64,000 nt of DNA from Pseudoalteromonas amylolytica (GCF_001854605.1 NZ_MKJU01000025.1:310378-374377); one strand, 5' to 3'. Counted from the first letter of the stretch, positions 44,609 to 54,442 are shown. Translations and numbers: made by a program. Notes: a model not told the origin generated them from the sequence alone.

Positions 44609-45223
44609 TTAATTTCTAACGACTATAATAATGCCTGTTACAGACAAAACGGCACCAGCCAATTTGTTAAACATGCCTTGGCGTTTGTGTGAACTTAACA
44701 CCTTTGTTTTCGCTTTTGAAAAGAGGTAAGAGTACCCTAAGTTTACGGAGCCAAACGCTAAAGTGGCACAGACAAGCATGCCCAAAAGATCATAGTTTGT
44801 GATGTCCTCAAAGCTTACAAATGCAGGAAATAGCGCGAGGTAAAACAGAATCGCCTTAGGATTACTCATGGTGATTAAAAAACCTGAAAGTACATCAAGC
44901 TTGCGTGTTTTGGGGAGCATGTTCATATTGGACGCGTTGGGTTTTGATAAAAGTAACTTTGCGCCAATCCAAATTAAATAGGCCGCACACAGATACTTTA
45001 CTGCAATAAAAGTGCTCCCCATCAACTGTGCAAGATGTGACAGTCCAGATACCGCAAATAAGATAAAAATATAGTCAGCACACAAAATACCCACTGTCAT
45101 AAATGCGCCGCGACGAAACCCTCCAACCATAGCGGTACTACTGATGGCAAATACGGCAGGGCCTGGAACGATGGCAACGATAAACATTGCACTAAATAAA
45201 GCGAGATAAGTATCAAGCGTCAC
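44609..45223 (-). CDS. LysE/RhtB-family amino acid exporter
   Basis: A 204-residue inner-membrane protein with six hydrophobic segments. The GTG at 45223 is chosen since AAGGAG lies six bases upstream; the longer frame adds a hydrophilic, Cys-rich run untypical of the family. The VPGPAVFAISSTAMVGGFRRGAFMTVGI stretch (in parts) is the LysE signature, and LSGFLITMSNPKAILFYLALFP is the second conserved block. It exports an amino acid or related metabolite, not identifiable here. It is 51 bases downstream of the CadC-like regulator gene. Confidence 0.88.
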   Translation of the reverse strand: MTLDTYLALFSAMFIVAIVPGPAVFAISSTAMVGGFRRGAFMTVGILCADYIFILFAVSGLSHLAQLMGSTFIAVKYLCAAYLIWIGAKLLLSKPNASNMNMLPKTRKLDVLSGFLITMSNPKAILFYLALFPAFVSFEDITNYDLLGMLVCATLAFGSVNLGYSYLFSKAKTKVLSSHKRQGMFNKLAGAVLSVTGIIIVVRN

Positions 45224-45274
45224 TAAGAACTCCTTATTACATGTAAGCACATCACAATCATGCGCCAAATATGT

Positions 45275-47371
45275 TTAGTTAATATCTAATGACAAGATAT
45301 CAGATTGCCTTTGTTTTTCTGCTAATAAATAGTAACTATCCGATATTCCGATTAACTGGTCACAGTGTTGTTTACATAGCGCATTCAGTGCGTGTGTGCT
45401 CTGTATTTTTCCACTTTGATAATCATAACGGCCCAAGTGGTAGCCATTGGCGTTTCTAGTTCTAAAAAACATACCAGATGGGGAGGCGTACAAGTGTATA
45501 TTTGCGCTCTCAGCATGCATTATCTCAGTTTTGGTGCTGATGTTTTGAATGACATTGTTTGCACTGATAATGAGCTGATTTTTGTCATTTACAACCAGCT
45601 GGCGATTTTGTAAATGGACATTGAGTGCTTTACGCTTCGAGTTCGACAGATTGTATTCAAATAACGTGTCGCCTTGAGCAGACTTATCAGCATAAATAAT
45701 GGTATCGCTATTATTTAATCGTGCAAGCGGCACACCAATTATATTTTCCAACCACTTAACGCTAACCTTGTTATTGGTTAGTTCGAGTAAAAAAGGACGG
45801 TTATTAAGTGCACTGATAATACTTTGATTACTATGCCAAATAGGAGGGGCGATGGCCAGCTCTTTGGCACTGTTTTCGAAAATAAGTGTCTGTGTATCTG
45901 AGTCTAAATGTTTTAAAAATAGCTGTGCATAGCCATTGCGTGTTGAAATATAGGCGACTTTTGTTTCATCGGGCGATAGCGATGCTCCCCAATCTACACC
46001 ATTGGAGTTAGCGATTGTTTTGACGTTTGCAGGGGCGTGTCGCCTTGCGAGATATAAGTCTTCGTCAATTCGGTTTTCAATGAAATAGAGCTTGCTTTTA
46101 ACCAATTGAAGATACTGTAAAAAATGATAGTTACTATACGTAAGCATAGACCATTGGCCGTCGAGTGTTAGCGCTGAAAGTTGACTACCGTTGCTCAGTA
46201 GCAGCGAGCTTTTGCTGCTATGCCATGTTAAAAAGTACCAATCGTGGTTAAGCTCTGCAACGGTTCTTTGCTCTAATGTATTAAGGTCAAACAGCTTCAC
46301 AATGGATTTTGATTGGGTATTGAACCCTACCATAGCGAGCGTATTTTCATCCTCTGATAGGCTTATTTTATAGGGTTTAAACTCATCGTTAGGAGGGAGT
46401 AGCGTTGTGACTTCTCCAGACATGAGGGTGTGCTTGTAAAGCGATACATTACGACTATGTTCAGATGCATTCTGATTTGCCAAGTACAATAGGTTATTTG
46501 CTTTATCAATGAACAGCGGACTGCTCCAGTCAATATCGTGGCGTTCGAATAAGCTTGTTTGCAGTAAAGTTTGACGCATATCATTCAGTTCGATTTGACC
46601 AAACTCGACACTGCTTCCATTAAAGCTTGAATAGATGAGCGTGTGGTTGTTGCGCCATGCAAGGTAGCGGTACGGCTTTGAAATTGTACTTACTTGCCAT
46701 GTGGTATTGTGTTTTAGATCTCGAATAACAATATGCTTTTCTTGACTTTTGTCTGAACTACTAGTCACTACCGCCATATAACTGGCATCGGGGCTTACCC
46801 GCATGTAATGTTCTAGCGCGTTGCTTGAGGTGATTGGCTTTAGGTTGGTCAACACACTGACTTCGTTAGTGTCATTGCTATCAAGATACCAAAAATACAG
46901 CAATGTACTTAGGAGGCAAATAATGGTGAATCCTATTGCTACTATTGGCTTGAAGTTGGTGTGTTTTGATTTTTCAGCGTTTGTTTCGGTGACAGCCGGG
47001 GGGGAGTGTTCAGCTGAGAATGTCACTTGCGCTTGTAAGCTATAGCCTCGCTTTGGATGTGTTTTGATAAGCGACTTATCTTCATCACACAACAGTTTAC
47101 GTAGTAGCGCGATATTGCGCCTAACAGAATTGGGACTGTAAACAGAGCGAGGCCACACACGTTCAAATAGAGCTTCAGCACTGATAATAGTGTTGGCGTG
47201 TTCACATAAAGCAATGAGCAAGGCCATGACTTTTGGTTCGAGTACATGGGTAATACCATTAACGATGATTTCACCAGGGCGTGGCTGGACCCGTATTTGG
47301 TTGATGCAAAATGTACTAGTAAATGCATTGCCACCCAATAATTTCTCTAACTGATTGTTATTACTGCTCAT
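45275..47371 (-). CDS. CadC/ToxR-like membrane-bound regulator with periplasmic propeller
   Basis: A 698-residue one-component regulator. Residues 24-115 are an OmpR/PhoB-type winged helix (LFERVWPRSVYSPNSVRRNIALLRKLL and HPKRGYSLQ). One membrane helix lies at about 141-163 (KPIVAIGFTIICLLSTLLYFWYL), and a periplasmic part of about 530 residues resembles a TolB/WD40-like beta-propeller (repeats such as LAWRNNHTLIYSSFN and WGASLSPDETKVAYISTR). It is divergent from a secreted serine hydrolase gene, its likely target. Three 11-bp phased repeats stand directly before its start codon. The signal sensed is unknown. Confidence 0.87.
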   Translation of the reverse strand: MSSNNNQLEKLLGGNAFTSTFCINQIRVQPRPGEIIVNGITHVLEPKVMALLIALCEHANTIISAEALFERVWPRSVYSPNSVRRNIALLRKLLCDEDKSLIKTHPKRGYSLQAQVTFSAEHSPPAVTETNAEKSKHTNFKPIVAIGFTIICLLSTLLYFWYLDSNDTNEVSVLTNLKPITSSNALEHYMRVSPDASYMAVVTSSSDKSQEKHIVIRDLKHNTTWQVSTISKPYRYLAWRNNHTLIYSSFNGSSVEFGQIELNDMRQTLLQTSLFERHDIDWSSPLFIDKANNLLYLANQNASEHSRNVSLYKHTLMSGEVTTLLPPNDEFKPYKISLSEDENTLAMVGFNTQSKSIVKLFDLNTLEQRTVAELNHDWYFLTWHSSKSSLLLSNGSQLSALTLDGQWSMLTYSNYHFLQYLQLVKSKLYFIENRIDEDLYLARRHAPANVKTIANSNGVDWGASLSPDETKVAYISTRNGYAQLFLKHLDSDTQTLIFENSAKELAIAPPIWHSNQSIISALNNRPFLLELTNNKVSVKWLENIIGVPLARLNNSDTIIYADKSAQGDTLFEYNLSNSKRKALNVHLQNRQLVVNDKNQLIISANNVIQNISTKTEIMHAESANIHLYASPSGMFFRTRNANGYHLGRYDYQSGKIQSTHALNALCKQHCDQLIGISDSYYLLAEKQRQSDILSLDIN

Positions 47372-47379
47372 TTTTATTC

Positions 47380-47412
47380 TTAATTATTTCTTAATTGTTT
47401 TTTAAGAGCTAA
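47380..47412. promoter_or_regulatory. 11-bp phased direct repeats between the CadC-like gene and the hydrolase gene
   Basis: TTAATTATTTC, TTAATTGTTTT and TTAAGAGCTAA follow each other without gaps, so TTAA recurs every 11 bases at 47380, 47391 and 47402. OmpR/PhoB-type winged-helix proteins bind direct repeats at this helical spacing. The array starts nine bases before the regulator start codon (47371), suggesting autoregulation and control of the divergent gene. Confidence 0.55.
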
Positions 47413-47500
47413 TTCATCGCTGAAATTCATTTTTAACGTTATTACATAGGCCAAGTTAACTCGCTTTTATCAAATATAAAGACAGAAGGAATAAAACAAG

Positions 47501-48934
47501 ATGCGTTACTTACTGATATGGTCATTGCTCTTTTTGAGTGTAAAAACGTTTGCACAAGATAGTACAACCATAAACCAAGACGAGCAGTTAGTTAAACAAT
47601 TTATTAGCACGCTAAATAGTAACAGCTTAGAGACGATCACTCGCTATGTTGACAGTCATTTTTCACCGGAGAGTTTATCGCGCTGGCAGGGCTCGGGAAG
47701 AGAGCGATATATAGGCTATACAATGAATATGGCTTTGTTGCACCATACTCTGAGTTTGAAGCAAGTTACGCGCACCGAACGAGATCAGCAGATTAGACTG
47801 ACAGGCGATGTTTTATCGAAAAATACCGCTTTAGAGTATTCTTTAGTGATCATGTTAGATGACAAGTCGAAAATCTCGGGTTGGTACATACGACCCTCCG
47901 GTTTAGGGCAATTTTCAACACAATCAAACTCTGAAGAAGCACTGCTTAGTACATTAGAAAAGCTAACCGATCACCTTGCAAAAAACGAGGCTTTTTCAGG
48001 CACGGTACTGCTTGCAAAGGGTGACAAGGTGTTGTTTCAAAAGGCACATGGTTTTGCATCAAGGCGATATGACGTTAAAAATAACATCGACACTAAATTC
48101 CAAATTGGCTCATTGAACAAAATGTTTACGAGTGTGGCCATTATGCAATTGGTCGAAACAGAAAAGTTGTCGGTAAACGATAAGCTCACTCAGTATTTAG
48201 ACAGGAAATACTTTGGTGAAGGGCACTTTGATAACATAACAGTAAAGCAGTTGCTCACTCATACATCGGGGTTGGGCGCAATACCTGATACGAATAATCA
48301 ACAATCGAAGATGCGTTCGCTTAAAGATTCTCTACCTTTGTACAAAGGTATAAAGCTTAATTTTGAGCCTGGAAGTCGCTGGCAGTACAGTAGCACTGGC
48401 ATGCGTATGTTAGGCCATGTAATTGAAGTGGTGTCTAAACAGAGTTATTACGATTTTATAGAACAACATGTTTATAAAAAAGCAGGTATGACAAATAGTG
48501 GTAGTTTCGATCTTGACGTACCAATCAAGAATACTGCAAGAAACTATTGGTATTCTACAGAAACCAAAACTCTCACCGAGAACTTTATGATGCAAGGTGT
48601 AAAAGGTGGACCGGCTGGCGGTGGGTACTCTACGGTCAGTGACTTACATCACTTTGCCTTGGCTTTACTTAATCATCAGTTACTAAACTCAGAGCTCACA
48701 GTCGAAGCCACATCTGCTAAACCACAGTTGCACTCACCGTATTATGGCTATGGTTTCTCAGTACGAGGTGACGTTGGAAATCAAGTGATTGGTCATAATG
48801 GAAGTTACTTAGGGACCAGTGCGCAGTTAAACATTTATCGTGATAAGGGTTATATACTCGCGGTACTTGGCAATAGTGATGCTGCGGGCGAACCCATTGT
48901 TTTTGCAGTGAATGAGCTGATCCAAAAACTCTAA
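47501..48934 (+). CDS. secreted serine hydrolase, class C beta-lactamase-like
   Basis: A 477-residue exported protein (signal peptide ending KTFA). Residues about 25-135 form a SnoaL/DUF-like helical-sheet domain of unknown role. The remainder is a class C beta-lactamase/D-aminopeptidase fold with SLNK (Ser204, Lys207) as SxxK, Tyr296 in QYSSTG as YxS, and HNG (GHNGSYLG) as the third motif. Such enzymes hydrolyse peptides, D-amino acid esters or lactones; true beta-lactamase action is unlikely. It is divergent from the CadC-like gene. Confidence 0.87.
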   Translation: MRYLLIWSLLFLSVKTFAQDSTTINQDEQLVKQFISTLNSNSLETITRYVDSHFSPESLSRWQGSGRERYIGYTMNMALLHHTLSLKQVTRTERDQQIRLTGDVLSKNTALEYSLVIMLDDKSKISGWYIRPSGLGQFSTQSNSEEALLSTLEKLTDHLAKNEAFSGTVLLAKGDKVLFQKAHGFASRRYDVKNNIDTKFQIGSLNKMFTSVAIMQLVETEKLSVNDKLTQYLDRKYFGEGHFDNITVKQLLTHTSGLGAIPDTNNQQSKMRSLKDSLPLYKGIKLNFEPGSRWQYSSTGMRMLGHVIEVVSKQSYYDFIEQHVYKKAGMTNSGSFDLDVPIKNTARNYWYSTETKTLTENFMMQGVKGGPAGGGYSTVSDLHHFALALLNHQLLNSELTVEATSAKPQLHSPYYGYGFSVRGDVGNQVIGHNGSYLGTSAQLNIYRDKGYILAVLGNSDAAGEPIVFAVNELIQKL

Positions 48935-48983
48935 AAGGAAAGGGGAGCACTGACAGTCATACATGACGCATGCGTGAGTATTC

Positions 48984-49012
48984 AGCTTATACCTGAAGTT
49001 CAGGTATAAGCT
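48984..49012. repeat. 14-bp perfect inverted repeat between convergent genes
   Basis: Two 14-base arms, beginning AGCTTATACCTGAA, surround a single G. It is placed between the 3' ends of the serine hydrolase gene and sdaA. No T tract follows on either strand, so it is not a standard terminator, though it may cap both 3' ends. Confidence 0.6.
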
Positions 49013-49032
49013 GTTCAACACTCGTTAACCAA

Positions 49033-50409
49033 TTAACACTCAATGATATTTACAGCTAAACCGCCGCGAGCGGTTTCTTTGTATTTGGTCTTCATGTCAT
49101 TGCCCGTATCGAGCATGGTTTTGATCACTTTATCGAGTGATACTTTCTGCTCACCAGTACCACGCATAGCAAGACGCGAGGCGTTGATCGCTTTTACAGC
49201 CCCCATTGCATTACGTTCGATACATGGCACTTGCACCAGACCACCTACAGGGTCACAGGTTAAACCTAGGTTGTGTTCCATGCCGATTTCTGCCGCGTTC
49301 TCCACATGTAATACATTGCCGCCCATGATTTCAGTCAGCGCACCAGCGGCCATTGAACAGGCTACACCGACCTCTCCTTGACAACCGACTTCAGCACCAG
49401 AGATTGACGCATTCTTTTTATATAAAATACCAATAGCGGCGGCTGTTAGCAGGTAACGGGTTGCGATTTCTTCGTCCACTTCCTTGATGAAAGTGTGGTA
49501 GTACATCAGTACTGCTGGTAAAATTCCTGCTGCGCCATTTGTTGGGGCTGTAACGACACGCCCACCCGCTGCATTTTCTTCATTCACGGCAAGCGCGAAT
49601 AAGTCAACCCAATCCATTGCGCGTAGTGGGTCATTGCTATTTTCAACGTTTAATTTTAAGTACAAGCTAGGTGCGCGGCGTTTCACCTTTAAACCACCAG
49701 GTAAAATACCCTCAGTTCGCATACCGCGTTCGATACAGGCTTTCATTACTTGCCAAATATTAAATAATTCAGCCTTAATTTCGGTCATAGGGCGTAACGT
49801 TTTTTCATTTGCCATCATCAATGAAGACACACTTAAGCCTGACTCTTTACATAAATTAAGCAGCTGTTCTGCGGTATCAAACGGATAAGGCGCGGGGTTT
49901 TGTTCGCGAATATCCAGTGCTGCTTGTTTTTCTTGCTCAAACTGCTCATCGGTTACGATAAAGCCACCACCGATAGAGTAGTAAATTTGACTGTGAACTT
50001 TGTCTTTACCATTGAGTGCGACAATCTCCATAGCATTGGAATGTTTTGGCAAAGTTTTTCTACGATGAAAAACGATAGCACCTTGTTTTGGAAACTTAAC
50101 TTTGTGGCTTTGGTCCAGGTATATCACTTGTTCTTGTTCTATCTTTTCTAGGATATCTGGAACTGCATCGGCATCAATGGTTTCAGGATCGTAGCCCGCT
50201 AAGCCTAAAATGACGGCCTTGCCAGAGCCGTGACCGATACCGGTCTGACCTAGAGAGCCAAATAGTTCTACTTTAACTTCGGTTGTTTGTGCTAATAAAC
50301 CTTTATCTTGTAAGTCTTTAACAAACAATCGCGATGCGCGCATTGGACCGACGGTATGAGACGAAGAAGGGCCAATACCGATACTAAACATATCGAATGC
50401 ACTAATCAT
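49033..50409 (-). CDS. sdaA: L-serine ammonia-lyase, iron-sulfur type
   Basis: Deaminates L-serine to pyruvate with a 4Fe-4S cluster. The 458-residue single chain has the beta domain first ([18 protein letters not shown], residues 9-26), then the alpha domain. The cluster cysteines are visible in [17 protein letters not shown] and [16 protein letters not shown]. It follows nudL by 89 bases, in the order pabB-nudL-sdaA, as in E. coli. Confidence 0.97.
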   Translation of the reverse strand: MISAFDMFSIGIGPSSSHTVGPMRASRLFVKDLQDKGLLAQTTEVKVELFGSLGQTGIGHGSGKAVILGLAGYDPETIDADAVPDILEKIEQEQVIYLDQSHKVKFPKQGAIVFHRRKTLPKHSNAMEIVALNGKDKVHSQIYYSIGGGFIVTDEQFEQEKQAALDIREQNPAPYPFDTAEQLLNLCKESGLSVSSLMMANEKTLRPMTEIKAELFNIWQVMKACIERGMRTEGILPGGLKVKRRAPSLYLKLNVENSNDPLRAMDWVDLFALAVNEENAAGGRVVTAPTNGAAGILPAVLMYYHTFIKEVDEEIATRYLLTAAAIGILYKKNASISGAEVGCQGEVGVACSMAAGALTEIMGGNVLHVENAAEIGMEHNLGLTCDPVGGLVQVPCIERNAMGAVKAINASRLAMRGTGEQKVSLDKVIKTMLDTGNDMKTKYKETARGGLAVNIIEC

Positions 50410-50498
50410 AATTTTTACTCAACATTGCCTTTGAACGTGCGCACATCATAACGTTAAAACGCAGCCTTGTAACCCGTTGTGCTATGAAATTACTATGC

Positions 50499-51083
50499 CT
50501 ATTTTAGCAAAGCTATAAAGTTTTTGACTAAGCTTGCTGTTGCTCCCCAAAGAAGCCCGTGTGGCGTAATGTAACCCGGCAGCTGGCGCGTCTTACCTGC
50601 AAGTTGTAACGAGTAGGTTTGCCAGTTTTGAGGGGCAGCTAACTCTTCAATGGTAATGATGAACGCTTTTTCAACTTCGGCACTGTCGGTGTGCCATTGT
50701 GCTTTGGGTGACAATCTCGCAACAACTGGGAAGATGTTAAACCCAGTGAGTGTGGTGTGTTTGTTGAGTGTACCAATGGGCGTAATGTGATGCGCAGCAA
50801 TGCCAAGCTCTTCTTGGGTTTCTCGTATTGCTGTCATTTGTAGGTTTACATCGCTTGGTTCAACTTTCCCTCCTGGAAAACACAACTGTGAAGGGTGATG
50901 TTTTAAATAAGCTGAACGTTTGCAAAACAATAACGCGGCCAGCCCATTTTCTTCTGTTAACGGGAGTAACACCGCACTGGCTTTGACCGATTGGCGGGCG
51001 ACGATACGCGATTCTGCCTGTTGAACTGAGCTAGTATAAAAGCGGGTGATGACTTCGTCTAATGTCACAAGCTGTGCTCTCAA
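50499..51083 (-). CDS. nudL: NUDIX hydrolase, coenzyme A pyrophosphatase type
   Basis: A 194-residue Nudix hydrolase of the NudL (YeaB)/CoAse type. The Nudix box is complete (GGKVEPSDVNLQMTAIRETQEELGI, in parts; REtxEE). The preceding LCFPGGK with HHPSQ resembles the CoA-specific extension. The given start is a TTG overlapping the pabB stop (ATTGA), which implies coupling; GTG at 51068 with GAGAG upstream is the alternative. The substrate is a family inference. Confidence 0.9.
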   Translation of the reverse strand: MRAQLVTLDEVITRFYTSSVQQAESRIVARQSVKASAVLLPLTEENGLAALLFCKRSAYLKHHPSQLCFPGGKVEPSDVNLQMTAIRETQEELGIAAHHITPIGTLNKHTTLTGFNIFPVVARLSPKAQWHTDSAEVEKAFIITIEELAAPQNWQTYSLQLAGKTRQLPGYITPHGLLWGATASLVKNFIALLK

Positions 51084-52429
51084 TTATCTAAAATGGGTAA
51101 GATCTTATTCACTTTATGATAGGTTTCCTGATACTCAAGTTCAGCTTGTGAGTCAGCAACAATACCGCCGCCAGCCCAACAGTGAATTTTCTCATCACAA
51201 CATACCAGTGTGCGAATTGTGATTGATGTATCCATTCTACCGCAAGCGCTTACATATCCTATTGAACCACAATACACACTGCGTCTATGAGGTTCCAGTT
51301 CTTCAATGATCTGCATTGCACGTATTTTGGGCGCGCCGGTGATAGAGCCTCCCGGAAAAGCGGCTTCAAGTTGGTCAACAGCACAGTGTTCTTCTGCTAA
51401 TTCACAGGTTACTGTACTTACTAAATGGTGTACCGCAGGAAAGCTTTCTATGGCAAATAAGCTGGGGACCTGAACAGTTCCGGGCTTGGCAACTTTACCT
51501 AAATCGTTGCGCAATAAGTCCACAATCATGACATTTTCGGCACGGTCTTTACTGCTGCTGGCTAGGCGTTCAGCTTGTTGCTTGTCCTCAATAGGGTCAG
51601 CCAGACGTGGTAAGGTGCCTTTGATTGGTTTGGTTTCAACTTGCTTGTCGTTGACCAGTAAGAACCGCTCTGGAGACACAGATAAAATAGCGCCCGCACT
51701 GGTATTCATGTACGCAGAAAAAGGGGCTTTATTGTGCGCACGCAGCTTTTTATACGCAAGCCAAGGTTCGCCGCTAAACTCGGCGCTAAATCTTTGAGCT
51801 AGATTAATTTGATAACAGTCACCACTGAGCAAATATTGATGAATCTTTTCAAATTGCGTGTTGTATTGTGCCTGTGTCATATTTGATTGCCACTTGGAAG
51901 AGAGTTTAAATGTCCGATATGTAGGAGATTTAGCAGCAAGCATATCAAGGTAGTCGCTCACTCTATCTAAACTGGGCTGCGAGATGTAATACCACTGATG
52001 ATTATGGTTATCAAAAATCAGGGCATCTAAATACAAGCCAATGCTCATATCAGGCAGTGAAATGTCTTTGGTCGCGTGAATGGGAAGTTGTTCAATATAG
52101 CGGCCAAGGTCATAGCCGAAATAGCCCAGCCAGCCACCGCTAAAGGGTAAATCAAAAGGCGCTTTTTGGTCACTCAACTCTTTAAGCTTGTCTTTCATAA
52201 TGGCAAAGCAGGTATGTTGCTGCTGTAAACCATCAAGATAGATGTGACCATCTTTTGCTTCTAACAGATGTTTGGGGTTGATACTGATGATATCAAAGCG
52301 ACTATTCACGTGCTTGGCGTTACTGGAATCAAGTAATATTGCATGAGGGAGGTGTGCAAAGTGCTCAAAAACGACGTCAGTTGAAAGATTGAGGGTTAAC
52401 TTTTTACAATTGATTTGGTCATTTAGCAT
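51080..52429 (-). CDS. pabB: aminodeoxychorismate synthase component I
   Basis: Makes 4-amino-4-deoxychorismate for folate synthesis, with PabA supplying ammonia. The 449-residue protein has the N-terminal anthranilate-synthase-I-like region (SGGWLGYFGYDLGRYIEQLP) and the chorismate-binding domain. The PIKGT motif places the catalytic Lys near residue 258 (VETKPIKGTLPR), and FPGGSITGAPKIRAMQIIEELEP is intact. PIKGT rather than PIAGT separates PabB from TrpE. It overlaps nudL by four bases. Confidence 0.96.
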   Translation of the reverse strand: MLNDQINCKKLTLNLSTDVVFEHFAHLPHAILLDSSNAKHVNSRFDIISINPKHLLEAKDGHIYLDGLQQQHTCFAIMKDKLKELSDQKAPFDLPFSGGWLGYFGYDLGRYIEQLPIHATKDISLPDMSIGLYLDALIFDNHNHQWYYISQPSLDRVSDYLDMLAAKSPTYRTFKLSSKWQSNMTQAQYNTQFEKIHQYLLSGDCYQINLAQRFSAEFSGEPWLAYKKLRAHNKAPFSAYMNTSAGAILSVSPERFLLVNDKQVETKPIKGTLPRLADPIEDKQQAERLASSSKDRAENVMIVDLLRNDLGKVAKPGTVQVPSLFAIESFPAVHHLVSTVTCELAEEHCAVDQLEAAFPGGSITGAPKIRAMQIIEELEPHRRSVYCGSIGYVSACGRMDTSITIRTLVCCDEKIHCWAGGGIVADSQAELEYQETYHKVNKILPILDN

Positions 52430-52585
52430 TTACTTGAACCTGAAAACTAGCCCGAAACGGGCGGGGAGGTTATCATACTTATCTATTTTTCTATAGTGGC
52501 TTAGTGACTCACATAAAAGTTCACTATGTTTAGATGTATTAAGTTATTGACCGAGGCGTTTAATAACACAAACTAAGGAACCGTC

Positions 52586-54112
52586 ATGAGTATGATCCGT
52601 CAGCAAGACTTCATCGACAGTATTGAAGATGCTTTGCAATATATCTCTTTTTATCACCCTTTAGACTTTGTACAAGCTTTAGAAAAAGCCTATCACAAAG
52701 AGCAAAGCAAAGCGGCCAAAGATGCCATTGCACAAATTCTAATTAACTCACGCATGTCAGCTGAAGGTAAGCGCCCGCTTTGTCAAGACACCGGCATTGT
52801 GACTTGCTTCGTAAAAGTGGGTATGGATGTTAAGTGGGATAAGACAGATCTAACCGTTCAACAGATGGTAGATGAAGGTACCCGTCGTGCGTATTTGAAC
52901 CCAGATAACCCGCTACGAGCATCGATTGTTGCTGACCCTGCAGGAAGCCGAAAAAATACTAAAGACAACACGCCTTCGGTAGTACACATTGACATGGTGC
53001 CAGGTGCTGAAGTTGAAGTAATGATAGCCGCAAAAGGTGGCGGCTCTGAAAACAAAACAAAAATGGTAATGCTAAACCCGTCTGACGATGTTGCTGCATG
53101 GGTAGAAAAAACCCTCCCATTAATGGGAGCGGGTTGGTGTCCACCAGGTATGTTGGGCATAGGTATCGGTGGTACAGCAGAAAAAGCGGCTGTACTAGCA
53201 AAAGAGTCTTTGATGGATCCTGTGGATATCCACGAGCTCATGGAACGTGGTGCTGAAACAGCTGAAGAAAAACTGCGTTTAGAAATTTTTGAGCGTGCCA
53301 ATAAGTTGGGTATTGGTGCTCAGGGCTTGGGCGGTTTAACTACTGTAGTCGATGTAAAAATTAAGACAGCACCGACTCACGCGGCATCAAAACCTGTGGT
53401 CATGATCCCAAACTGTGCGGCAACACGTCACGTGCATTTCACTCTGGATGGTTCAGGCCCTGCTGATCTAAAAGCGCCTAAACTGGAAGATTGGCCTGAA
53501 GTGACCTGGGAAGTGGGCGAAGATACTCGCCGTGTGAATTTAGATACATTAACTAAAGCAGATACCCAAGATTGGAAAATGGGTGAGACTGTTTTATTGT
53601 CAGGTAAAATTCTAACGGGTCGTGATGCTGCGCATAAGCGTTTACAAGACATGATCAGCTCAGGTGAAGGCTTGCCAGAAGGTGTCGACTTTGAGAATAA
53701 ATTTATCTATTACGTAGGCCCTGTTGATGCTGTTGGTAATGAAGCGGTAGGTCCTGCTGGTCCGACAACGGCAACTCGTATGGATAAGTTTACTGATATG
53801 ATGCTAGAGAACACAGGCATTGTTGGCATGATTGGTAAAGCTGAGCGTGGTCCAGCGACGGTTGAATCAATCAAAAACAACAAATCTATTTACCTAATGG
53901 CGGTGGGCGGTGCTGCATACTTGGTTGCAAAAGCGATTAAGAAGGCGCGCGTTGTTGCGTTTGAAGACTTGGGTATGGAAGCGATTTATGAGTTTGAAGT
54001 TGAAGACATGCCAGTGACTGTAGCGGTTGATAGCACAGGTGCTAATGCCCATGAACAAGGGCCGGCAATCTGGAAAGCAAAGATTGAAGAGCTAGATAGC
54101 AAACTGAAGTAA
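52586..54112 (+). CDS. fumA: class I fumarate hydratase
   Basis: An oxygen-sensitive 4Fe-4S hydratase that converts fumarate to L-malate in the citric acid cycle. The 508-residue protein keeps three cluster Cys candidates: in RPLCQDTGIVTCF, in the GAGWCPPGM region and in MIPNCAATRHVHF. It is slightly shorter than E. coli FumA (548) but collinear, with the C-terminal beta domain (GNEAVGPAGPTTATRMDKFTD). AAGGAA precedes the ATG. It is a single gene divergent from pabB, with a strong terminator. Confidence 0.95.
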   Translation: MSMIRQQDFIDSIEDALQYISFYHPLDFVQALEKAYHKEQSKAAKDAIAQILINSRMSAEGKRPLCQDTGIVTCFVKVGMDVKWDKTDLTVQQMVDEGTRRAYLNPDNPLRASIVADPAGSRKNTKDNTPSVVHIDMVPGAEVEVMIAAKGGGSENKTKMVMLNPSDDVAAWVEKTLPLMGAGWCPPGMLGIGIGGTAEKAAVLAKESLMDPVDIHELMERGAETAEEKLRLEIFERANKLGIGAQGLGGLTTVVDVKIKTAPTHAASKPVVMIPNCAATRHVHFTLDGSGPADLKAPKLEDWPEVTWEVGEDTRRVNLDTLTKADTQDWKMGETVLLSGKILTGRDAAHKRLQDMISSGEGLPEGVDFENKFIYYVGPVDAVGNEAVGPAGPTTATRMDKFTDMMLENTGIVGMIGKAERGPATVESIKNNKSIYLMAVGGAAYLVAKAIKKARVVAFEDLGMEAIYEFEVEDMPVTVAVDSTGANAHEQGPAIWKAKIEELDSKLK

Positions 54113-54136
54113 TTTCAGCACGCATTGAACAGATAG

Positions 54137-54168
54137 AGCCGTGTGATATGCAATCACACGGCTTTTTT
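54137..54168 (+). terminator. fumarase terminator
   Basis: AGCCGTGTGAT and ATCACACGGCT form an 11-bp stem with an ATGCA loop, followed by TTTTTT. Confidence 0.93.
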
Positions 54169-54197
54169 GTAACTATAACTGTACATTCGACTTGCCC

Positions 54198-54213
54198 TTT
54201 ACGTTTACGTAAA
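54198..54213. promoter_or_regulatory. LiuR-like operator upstream of leucine dehydrogenase
   Basis: TTTACGTTTACGTAAA, including the perfect 12-base palindrome GTTTACGTAAAC (54203-54214). It agrees with the motif described for LiuR, the MerR-family regulator of branched-chain amino acid degradation in gammaproteobacteria, as I recall it. It is located about 230 bases before the leucine dehydrogenase start. The regulator itself is not in the window. Confidence 0.65.
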
Positions 54214-54319
54214 CATCCCTTGCGATATATTAAAATTTATTAGCTAAATTAATCCCATAATGGCCATGTTAAAGGGTTGTATATTTCATTTTGTAAGTAC
54301 ATTTAACTATATTATTCAA

Positions 54320-54335
54320 ACTAATTGTAATTAGT
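54320..54335. promoter_or_regulatory. second palindrome in the leucine dehydrogenase upstream region
   Basis: ACTAATT-GT-AATTAGT is a perfect 7-bp dyad 107 bases before the start codon, in an AT-rich stretch that could hold the promoter. The bound protein is unknown. The rest of the 330-base gap shows no gene. Confidence 0.4.
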
Positions 54336-54442
54336 AGGATGATCATCTCATTTTCTGGCGTGTGCGCTAAGTTAGTGTTAGAGTTTTGCCAATTTCAGCG
54401 CTATCAACACCTTCAAGGTGAGACATTATCGGAGAACTAAAA

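Noticed and set aside
52858..53301. 147-codon antisense frame within the fumarase gene
   Set aside because: A shadow of a highly biased coding gene, with no start signal or recognisable domain.
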